From positions 1 to 22,225 of the forward strand of contig JBKPDL010000198.1 of the NCBI GenBank assembly GCA_046727855.1: 22,225 nucleotides of DNA. Direction: 5' to 3'. How positions within the stretch are numbered: position 1 is the stretch's first letter; each line of letters begins with the position of its first letter. This document shows, piece by piece, positions 9,848-16,260 of the stretch. A model generated the notes under the pieces. It had not been told where the DNA came from. It ran no database searches and saw only the letters and a program-made list of their open reading frames with translations. The position numbers and the translations under genes are program-made. The stretch is from DASPWV01 sp046727855. Lineage in GTDB: Bacteria > Acidobacteriota > Vicinamibacteria > Vicinamibacterales > UBA2999.

Positions 9848-9970
9848 GTTACAAGTTCAAAGTTCAAAGTTCAAAGTCAGTTGGAAAGTGGAAAGTTCAA
9901 TAGTGGACTTGGCAACGTAGCAACTTGCCACTCACTTTGAACTTTGAACTTTGAACTTTGAATTTGTAAC
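9848..9970. repeat. Inverted repeat of TTCAAAG heptamers between the PspA-like gene and the ABC operon
   Basis: The left arm 9848-9877 (GTTACAAG followed by three TTCAAAG units) is complementary to the right arm 9934-9970 (four ACTTTGA units, then ATTTGTAAC), around a 56-nt loop with more degenerate units. The right arm holds one extra heptamer. It starts 6 nt after the PspA-like stop and ends just before the ribosome site (GAGGAG, 9974-9979) of the next gene. A transcript crossing it could fold into a hairpin of about 30 bp. Confidence 0.8.
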
Positions 9971-9990
9971 TATGAGGAGTTACCGACACC

Positions 9991-11712
9991 ATGGCCCAGC
10001 CGAAACCGGCATTCTTCTTCGCTGTACTGCTCGTCATCCTTGGCCTAATCGGCTTCGCGGTGTACCGCTATGCCGATCTGCGGACGTCGGACCAAAGCGG
10101 GCGCATTTCCGACGAAGAAATGAAGCAGATGAAAGGCAGCGCGGAGGCGCCCGACAACCAGGGCATTACGACGGTCAAGGAATACAACTACGTTCCCGCC
10201 GCGCGTCTGCCCGAGGTGAAAGGCATCTCGAATTACACGCCGATGTCGAACCGGACCGTGCGGCTCGCCATCAACGTGTGGGCGGGCTGGGGACCGCTGA
10301 TCTATGCCAACGACGGCTTCCGTCCCGGTAAGGCGTGGAGCGCGCCGGGCGGAAAGGACTTCCGCGTCGAACTGGTCCTCATCGACGATCCGGTTGCCAT
10401 GCGCGACGCCTACGCTGCCGGCAACATTCACGTCGGCTGGGCCACGCTCGACATGCTGCCGCTCTTCCTCGAAGGCCTGCGCAAGGATACGCGCGTCATG
10501 CCGCGTGTCTTTCAGCAGGTGGACTGGTCGAACGGCGGCGACGGCATCGTCGTGCGCGACTTGATCAAGACGATCGGTGATCTGCGCGGCAAGACGCTCG
10601 TCCTCGCGCAGAACTCGCCGTCGCACTTCTTCGCGCTGAACGCGCTGATCAACTCCGGCGTGCAGCCCGCGGAGGTCAATTTCAAATTCACGCAGGACGC
10701 GTTCCAGGCGGCCGCCGCGTTCAACGCCGATCGCAGCATTGCCGGTGTGGTGAGCTGGGCGCCCGACATCTACAACCTAGAAAAGGTCAAAGGCAACAGA
10801 TTGATCGTGACGACGGCGACCGCCAACAAACTGATCGCCGACGTGTGGTTCGCCCGCGCCGACTTCGCCAAAGACAACCCCGACATCATGGAAGGGCTCG
10901 TTCGCGGAATCTTCGATGCGATGGAAGCACTCAAGGCGCAGGACGCGAAGCAGAAAGTTGCCAAGCTGATGGCGGCAGGCTACTCGATTCCCGAAGGCGA
11001 TGCCTTGAGCATGCTCGGCGATGCGCACTCGACCAACTACGCCGAGAACCGCGACTTCTTCCTCAACCAGAACAATCCGACCAACTTCGAGCGTACGTGG
11101 AGCACGTCGTACTTCCTCTACAAGAAGATCAACGCCGTGAGCCAGCAAACGCCGTTCGATCAGGTGATGGACTTTTCCGTCATCCAGAGGCTCGCATCGG
11201 AACCGAAGTACGCGAACCAGAAGAACGAGTACAACATCCAGTTCGCGCCGGCGACGGCCGGCAGCATCCAGGGTGAGAAAAACGAGATCCTCACCAAGAC
11301 GGTCGTCATCCACTTCTATCCCAATTCGTGGGACATCAATAAGAAGGTCAAGCGGCAGGTGAACGGCAAGGATGTGGAGGAACTGTACGACCCCAACGTG
11401 GCGTTCGTGGTCGAAGAAGTGGGCAAGCTCGCGGGCCAGTACGGCGCGGCGCGGATCGTGATCGAGGGCCACACCGACGGTTCGATGAAGGGACAGATTC
11501 CAGGCACGCTGGTGCACGAATTGTCGCTCAATCGTGCCAATTCAGTGAAAGAAGCGATCGTCCGCAAGTTCGCCGCGCTGCAGCCGAACCAGTTCGCCAC
11601 GTCCGGCGTCGGCTGGGATCGTCCGGCCGATCCATCCGATCCGGACAACCACGCGAAGAACCGGCGCGTCGAGATCAAGGTGTATCCAGCCGAATCGGCG
11701 TCGCCTCAGTAA
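9991..11712 (+). CDS. Membrane-anchored ABC substrate-binding protein fused to an OmpA-like domain
   Basis: A 573-residue protein. Residues 8-26 (FFFAVLLVILGLIGFAVYR) form one hydrophobic segment without a convincing cleavage site or lipobox, so it is probably a signal anchor holding the rest in the periplasm. Residues ~87-410 look like a periplasmic substrate-binding domain of the nitrate/sulfonate/taurine (NMT1/SsuA-like) type: VRLAINVWAGWGPLIYANDG, AYAAGNIHVGWATLDMLPLF, LRGKTLVLAQNSPSHFFAL, AGVVSWAPDIYNL. Residues ~435-568 form an OmpA C-terminal-like peptidoglycan-binding domain with IVIEGHTDGS (~490), LSLNRANSVKEAIV and NHAKNRRVEIKV (~557). The ribosome site GAGGAG lies 11 nt upstream. 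Its stop overlaps the permease start by 1 nt (TAATG). The binding-protein/OmpA fusion implies a transporter fixed to the cell wall; the ligand cannot be inferred. Confidence 0.88.
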   Translation: MAQPKPAFFFAVLLVILGLIGFAVYRYADLRTSDQSGRISDEEMKQMKGSAEAPDNQGITTVKEYNYVPAARLPEVKGISNYTPMSNRTVRLAINVWAGWGPLIYANDGFRPGKAWSAPGGKDFRVELVLIDDPVAMRDAYAAGNIHVGWATLDMLPLFLEGLRKDTRVMPRVFQQVDWSNGGDGIVVRDLIKTIGDLRGKTLVLAQNSPSHFFALNALINSGVQPAEVNFKFTQDAFQAAAAFNADRSIAGVVSWAPDIYNLEKVKGNRLIVTTATANKLIADVWFARADFAKDNPDIMEGLVRGIFDAMEALKAQDAKQKVAKLMAAGYSIPEGDALSMLGDAHSTNYAENRDFFLNQNNPTNFERTWSTSYFLYKKINAVSQQTPFDQVMDFSVIQRLASEPKYANQKNEYNIQFAPATAGSIQGEKNEILTKTVVIHFYPNSWDINKKVKRQVNGKDVEELYDPNVAFVVEEVGKLAGQYGAARIVIEGHTDGSMKGQIPGTLVHELSLNRANSVKEAIVRKFAALQPNQFATSGVGWDRPADPSDPDNHAKNRRVEIKVYPAESASPQ

Positions 11713-12530
11713 TGCGGCGGCCTTCGCTCCGATCGCTCCTCGCGCTGCGGCTTCCGCCGCCGCGGATGACCCGACGCCTGCTGGGACTGGCAGGCGTCGT
11801 CGTTGTCGTAATTGCGTGGTGGTTTGTCACCATCGGACCGCCGGAAGAACGGATCATCTCACCCGTCATTCTTCCCAGCCCCGAAGAAGTGCTGCGCAGC
11901 GCGCCAAGTCTCTGGACCGACCGCGCGCTGCTCGCGAGCATTGCCGCGACCTTGCGCCGCGTGCTCATCGGGTTCGGACTTGCCGCCCTGATCGGCGTGC
12001 CGCTCGGCGTGCTCGCCGGGTCGTGGCGTGTGATCGAATCAGCGGGCGCGCCGCTCGCGCTTTTCGGACGGAACCTGCCGGTTGCCGCCCTCATCCCACT
12101 CACCATTCTGTGGTTCGGCATCGACGAGACGCAGAAGATCATCTTCATCTTCATCGCGTGCGTGCCGTTCGTCTATTCCGACGTCGCATCGGCAATCACC
12201 GCGGTGCCCGAGCGTTACGTCGAAACGGCGCAAACGCTGGGGGCGTCGTCAATCCAGATCGTCTGGAAGGTGCTGCTCGGCCTGGCGCTGCCCGACATCT
12301 ACAGCAGCCTTCGCCACCTGTTTGGACTTGCGTTTGGCTACATCATGCTCGCCGAGCTGATCAACGCGCAGCATGGCCTCGGCTTTCTTCTCATGACCAG
12401 CCAGCGCCGAGGCTTGTCCGAGCACATCATCCTGATCCTGATCATCATCGGCCTGCTCGCCTATGGGATCGATCGCGTGCTGCTCTTCTTTCAGCGCGGC
12501 CTGTTTCCGCATCGTGTCATCGAGGAATGA
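11712..12530 (+). CDS. ABC transporter permease, SsuC/TauC type
   Basis: A 272-residue inner-membrane protein with about six membrane segments: ~23-42 GLAGVVVVVIAWWFV, ~84-103 VLIGFGLAALIGVPLGVLAG, ~122-136, ~143-160, ~204-220, and ~238-257 HIILILIIIGLLAYG. The cytoplasmic EAA loop that docks the ATPase is at ~171-196 (ETAQTLGASSIQIVWKVLLG, then LALPDI), as in binding-protein-dependent importers of the nitrate/sulfonate/taurine class. It starts at the ATG overlapping the stop of the substrate-binding gene by one base and ends overlapping the ATPase start by four, so the three proteins are almost certainly made in step. The N-terminal 20 residues are strongly basic and proline-rich, with MTRRLLG offering an alternative later start at residue 19. 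Confidence 0.9.
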   Translation: MRRPSLRSLLALRLPPPRMTRRLLGLAGVVVVVIAWWFVTIGPPEERIISPVILPSPEEVLRSAPSLWTDRALLASIAATLRRVLIGFGLAALIGVPLGVLAGSWRVIESAGAPLALFGRNLPVAALIPLTILWFGIDETQKIIFIFIACVPFVYSDVASAITAVPERYVETAQTLGASSIQIVWKVLLGLALPDIYSSLRHLFGLAFGYIMLAELINAQHGLGFLLMTSQRRGLSEHIILILIIIGLLAYGIDRVLLFFQRGLFPHRVIEE

Positions 12531-13363
12531 CCACCGTGAGCGAAGCGCCGTCGTCCTCTGCTCGACCTCACGTCGTCGAGTTTCGCAACGTCAGCAAACG
12601 CTTCGGTCCGCTCACGGTGATTCGCGACATCACCTTCACCGTGGAAGATCGGCCCGATCATGGTGAGTTCATCTGCATTCTCGGACCGTCCGGATGCGGC
12701 AAATCAACCGTGCTACGGCTCATCGCCGGGCTGCGTCCGCACCATCCCGCCACCTCCGGCGAGGTGCTCGTCCTTGGTCAGCCGGTGGCCAACCCCGGTC
12801 CGGACCGCAGCATGGTGTTTCAGGACTACACGTCGTTCGACAACCGCACCGTCGAGGACAACGTGGCGTTCGGACTCGAATGCCGCGGCATGCGCGCCGG
12901 CGACCGCCGCGGACGCGCGCGCGAGTGGATCAAAAAAGTAGGGCTCAACGTCGACCGTGACGCCAGAAAGTACCCAAGTGAGCTGTCCGGAGGCATGCGC
13001 CAGCGCGTCGCCATTGCCCGCACGCTCATCCTGTCGCCGCGCATCATCCTGATGGATGAGCCGTTCGGGGCTCTCGATCCGACCACCAGGCTCAACATGC
13101 AGATGCTCCTGGTCGACCTTTGGCGAGAGGCGCAGGCCACGGTGTTCTTTGTCACCCACTCGATCGAAGAAGCGGTCTACCTCGGCGATCGCGTATACAT
13201 TTTCTCCTCCTCTCCGGGCACGATCCTCCGCGAGATGAAGATTCCGCCTCCCGACCGGCCGCCGAAGGAGATGCAGCGCGAGCGCTCCTTCGTTGATATG
13301 GTGTTTGATATCCGCGATACGATCGATAAGCTCGAATCGTCCACGCGGGCGGGAGATGACTGA
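12527..13363 (+). CDS. ABC transporter ATP-binding protein, SsuB/TauB type
   Basis: A 278-residue cytoplasmic ATPase that would power the permease at 11712. Visible motifs are Walker A GPSGCGKST (53-61), the Q-loop glutamine in VFQDY (~99), the signature LSGGMRQRVAIAR (153-165), Walker B IILMDEPFGALD (~173-184) and the switch histidine in FFVTHSIEEAV (~211). The VEFRNVSKRFG start and the short C-terminal tail (KIPPPDRPPKEMQRERSFVDMVFDIRDTID) match the nitrate/sulfonate/taurine group. The start is the ATG inside the ATGA overlap with the permease stop (4 nt). A longer in-frame extension back to 11816 runs through the permease gene in another frame and is rejected. Confidence 0.93.
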   Translation: MTTVSEAPSSSARPHVVEFRNVSKRFGPLTVIRDITFTVEDRPDHGEFICILGPSGCGKSTVLRLIAGLRPHHPATSGEVLVLGQPVANPGPDRSMVFQDYTSFDNRTVEDNVAFGLECRGMRAGDRRGRAREWIKKVGLNVDRDARKYPSELSGGMRQRVAIARTLILSPRIILMDEPFGALDPTTRLNMQMLLVDLWREAQATVFFVTHSIEEAVYLGDRVYIFSSSPGTILREMKIPPPDRPPKEMQRERSFVDMVFDIRDTIDKLESSTRAGDD

Positions 13364-14342
13364 GCCCGGCTCGCAGCTTGCGCGGGACAAAGAATTCGGC
13401 GAAGGCCAGCTATCGACGATGCCCACTCCGACGCGCGACAATCGCGTGCCGACCCAGGCGGAAGGCGCCGGACTTGGCCAGTATCTCCGCGAAGCTTTCC
13501 TGTTCCGGTGGAATTTGCTCTTTTTTCTGGGCGCAACCGCGGCGGCGGCCATGGCGCCGTTTCCGGAAGTGTTCATGCCGATCGTGGCTGCCGGCGAGCT
13601 GACATACCTCACGAGCCTGGTCGCGATTCCCCGGTTTCGCGCCGCGATAGACGCCAAGGTGCACGCGGCCGGCAAGGGAGCGCCAGGCGCCAACGTTCAG
13701 CCGCCACCTCTGCCCCTCACCGCCGTCCTCGCGAGCCTTCCGCCCGAAGCGCGCGGCCGCTTCGAACGGCTGCATGCGCGTTGCCGCGAGATGCGAACCA
13801 TCGCGGCCGGCGTTCGCGGCGCGGCCAGCGGTGATGCCGTTTCAACCGACGAGATCCGCACACCCGGCCTCGATCGCATGCTGTGGCTGTTCCTCCGGCT
13901 GCTGGTTTCGAAGACCGCCCTCGAACGCTTCCTCAAGACGATGAACGAAAAGGAGATTGCGACGCGACTCGACGAATTACGCGCGTCGCTCGCCGCCGCG
14001 CAGACCGCGAACGAAGAGCGCACCGTTCGCTCGCTCCAGGACAGCATCGCGATGACCGAGCTTCGTCTCGACAACTACGGCCGCGCCAAAAAGAACGCGG
14101 AGTTCGTATCGCTGGAGCTCGATCGCCTCGAAGGCAAAATTCAGGCGCTCGCCGAGATGGCCGTCAACCGGCAGGATCCAGATTTCCTAAGCAGCCAGGT
14201 AGACTCAGCGGCCGAGAGCATGCGGCAAACCGAAAAATCGCTCAGCGAGCTGCAGCACTTGACCGGTCTGGCTGAGCAGCTCGAAGAGCCACCGCAAATC
14301 CTCGAATCCGACCTCAAGGAAGTGTTGCGACGTGAAGCCTGA
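13356..14342 (+). CDS. Unrecognised membrane protein with two hydrophobic segments and a coiled coil
   Basis: I do not recognise the family. The 328-residue product has a polar N-terminus (1-48), two adjacent hydrophobic stretches (~52-68 RWNLLFFLGATAAAAMA and ~72-92 VFMPIVAAGELTYLTSLVAIP) that could form a membrane hairpin, a proline-rich linker (~107-120), and a mostly helical cytoplasmic region. A strong coiled coil spans ~185-312 (MNEKEIATRLDELRASLAAA, then LELDRLEGKIQALAEMAVN). The coiled coil resembles PspA-type helices only in general composition. The start at 13356 overlaps the ATPase stop by 8 nt; a start at 13419 (MPTPTRDN) would remove 21 residues and is a fair alternative. Its end overlaps the AAA+ gene by 11 nt. 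Its position suggests it recruits the AAA+ ATPase or the PspA-like protein to the membrane, which is inference only. Confidence 0.85.
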   Translation: MTEPGSQLARDKEFGEGQLSTMPTPTRDNRVPTQAEGAGLGQYLREAFLFRWNLLFFLGATAAAAMAPFPEVFMPIVAAGELTYLTSLVAIPRFRAAIDAKVHAAGKGAPGANVQPPPLPLTAVLASLPPEARGRFERLHARCREMRTIAAGVRGAASGDAVSTDEIRTPGLDRMLWLFLRLLVSKTALERFLKTMNEKEIATRLDELRASLAAAQTANEERTVRSLQDSIAMTELRLDNYGRAKKNAEFVSLELDRLEGKIQALAEMAVNRQDPDFLSSQVDSAAESMRQTEKSLSELQHLTGLAEQLEEPPQILESDLKEVLRREA

Positions 14343-16092
14343 CACGACGATTTCGACAGCCATTCCAACGTCGTTTCCGGCATGGGCGGCGCAGCTCGCC
14401 GACCTGTATTTTTCGGGGACGACGTCGGCGTTCGTGCTGCATGGCAACACCAACGACCTGTTCCGCATCGGTGAAACCGCCCCGGCGCGCTACGGCGTGC
14501 TTCCGGAGTTTCTCGCCGAGCAACTGTTTGGCCGTTGGTCGCTCGTGCTCCACTACGACCTGGGCCGCGGCCTTCGCGTGCTGGCAGGACGAGACGAGCA
14601 GCGGCTCAGAGAAATGGTGTCGCTTGCCGGTTTAAAGCTTGGCGATCTCACGACGCTGACGAAGGAGCCGGCGGTGACCTTTGCGCTCATCGATCGATTC
14701 ATCCGCCACAACATTCTGGCGAAGGAAGATGATCGCGTGAGTTTCGCGTTGATCCTCGATCAAGCGTCCTACGTGTTCCCCGCCGGCGAGCCCGGCCGAT
14801 TGAGCCTGCAAGCATCCTCCCAGCTCGTGACGATGCTCAATTGGGCCATGAGCCCGCATGTAAAGAGCGCCAACATGGCGTTTGTGCTGATCGACGAAAA
14901 ACTCGCCGATTTGAGCGAGCGGCTGATAGGCAACCCGCATATCGCCGCCATCGAAGTGCCGCTTCCCGATGAACCCGAACGCGAGCGGTTTGTGACGGCG
15001 ACCCAGAGCACGGCACTCCGGGAATTCTCTGATTTCGACGCGCCGTCGCTTGCGCGGTTGACGGCGGGAATCTCGATCACCGATCTCAATGTTCTTTTGC
15101 AGTCGGCACGGGAACGAGGCAAGCGACTCGATGCGGCCACGTTCAAGGGGCTCAAGAAGCGGCTGCTCGAGCGGCAGGGACAGGGCCTCCTCGAATTCGT
15201 CGAGCCGCGCTGGACACTCGACACCGTCGTGGGTCACGAGGCCGCGAAGCAGCGGCTGCGCGAAGACGCGGCGCTTCTCAGGCGCGGCGCGCTCGAGGCG
15301 TTGCCCATGGGCTATCTGTTTTGCGGGCCGGTCGGTACTGGCAAGAGCTTTCTCGCGCAGTGTGTCAGCGGCGAACTCGGCGTGCCGTGCGTCGTCCTCA
15401 AGAATTTCCGATCGAAGTACGTGGGCGAAACTGAGGGCAATCTCGAGCGCGTCCTCACAGTCCTGCGCGCAATGGGACCCGTGGTGGTCATCGTCGACGA
15501 AGCGGACGCTGCGCTTGGCAACCGCGAGGCGGAGGGCGATTCCGGGACCTCGAGCCGAGTATTCGCGATGATCGCCTCGCAAATGGGTGATACGCGGTAT
15601 CGCGGGCGCATCGTGTGGATGCTCCTCACCGCGCGGCCCGATCTCGTGCCGATCGACATCAAACGACAGGGCCGCGCCGAAGTGCACATTCCGCTCTTTT
15701 ATCCGACCGAGGAACAGGAGATCCGCCAGATGTTCGTCATCCTGGCGAAGAAGCTCGGATCGAAACTCGCCGCCGAAGACGTGCCGGTGATCCCGCAGCG
15801 AGGCCACCTTTCCGGCGCCGACATCGAAGGCATGGTGGGACGCGCGTGGCGGTCGTCCTTGATCGACGGTCACGATCACGTGACGGCAGAAGCCCTCAAA
15901 ACGGTCGTCGACCAGTTCATGCCGTCCACGCAGGGACTCGAGCGTGAACTGCAGGAAATCGCCGCGATCCTGGAGTGCACCGACCGTCAGTTCCTGCCTG
16001 CGACGGTCGCGGCGAAGGTCGAAGCAGCCGGCGGCCGAGTTCAGCTGCAAGAACGGCTCACTGCCATCAAGCAACTCCTGAAAGAGCTCTGA
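14332..16092 (+). CDS. AAA+ ATPase with a degenerate N-terminal half
   Basis: A 586-residue soluble protein. Residues ~1-270 look like a divergent NTPase-type domain without a Walker A loop (FVLHGNTNDLFRIG near 34, FALILDQASYVFPAGEPG, FVLIDEKLADLSERLIGN). Residues ~300-520 are a classical AAA module: Walker A GPVGTGKS (332-339), the pore-loop region FRSKYVGETEGNLERVL, Walker B VVVIVDEAD (384-392), LLTARPD at the sensor-1 position with Ala434 where Asn is usual, and KRQGR (444-448) at the arginine-finger position. The inactive-first, active-second layout recalls the Ycf46-type AAA proteins. The start is a GTG with AAGGAAG about 10 nt upstream, overlapping the previous gene by 11 nt; it is the last gene of the operon. 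A role in remodelling or disassembling the PspA-like polymer or the transporter is plausible by analogy with Vps4/ESCRT-III but not shown. Confidence 0.88.
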   Translation: MKPDTTISTAIPTSFPAWAAQLADLYFSGTTSAFVLHGNTNDLFRIGETAPARYGVLPEFLAEQLFGRWSLVLHYDLGRGLRVLAGRDEQRLREMVSLAGLKLGDLTTLTKEPAVTFALIDRFIRHNILAKEDDRVSFALILDQASYVFPAGEPGRLSLQASSQLVTMLNWAMSPHVKSANMAFVLIDEKLADLSERLIGNPHIAAIEVPLPDEPERERFVTATQSTALREFSDFDAPSLARLTAGISITDLNVLLQSARERGKRLDAATFKGLKKRLLERQGQGLLEFVEPRWTLDTVVGHEAAKQRLREDAALLRRGALEALPMGYLFCGPVGTGKSFLAQCVSGELGVPCVVLKNFRSKYVGETEGNLERVLTVLRAMGPVVVIVDEADAALGNREAEGDSGTSSRVFAMIASQMGDTRYRGRIVWMLLTARPDLVPIDIKRQGRAEVHIPLFYPTEEQEIRQMFVILAKKLGSKLAAEDVPVIPQRGHLSGADIEGMVGRAWRSSLIDGHDHVTAEALKTVVDQFMPSTQGLERELQEIAAILECTDRQFLPATVAAKVEAAGGRVQLQERLTAIKQLLKEL

Positions 16093-16260
16093 GCCTCCGG
16101 GTCGTCCTTCCAAAGGCGCCACCTTCCAAACAGCCCTTCAGAGGAAAGTGCCAGCTCGACCGATACCTTCTAGCGTGCAGGTGAGCTATATTGCCGCGGC
16201 CGGCGGGAGAGGGCAGAACCTGACAATCGGCACTGCGTCCCTCAGCACCAGCGGCCTCCC

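Noticed and set aside
9991..13363. Naming the ABC genes as a nitrate, sulfonate or taurine importer
   Set aside because: They belong to that broad transporter class, but the OmpA fusion and the AAA+/PspA context are atypical and no metabolic genes for these substrates are present.
14632..16122. 496-codon open frame on the minus strand across the AAA+ gene
   Set aside because: Antisense shadow; the plus-strand frame carries intact AAA motifs.
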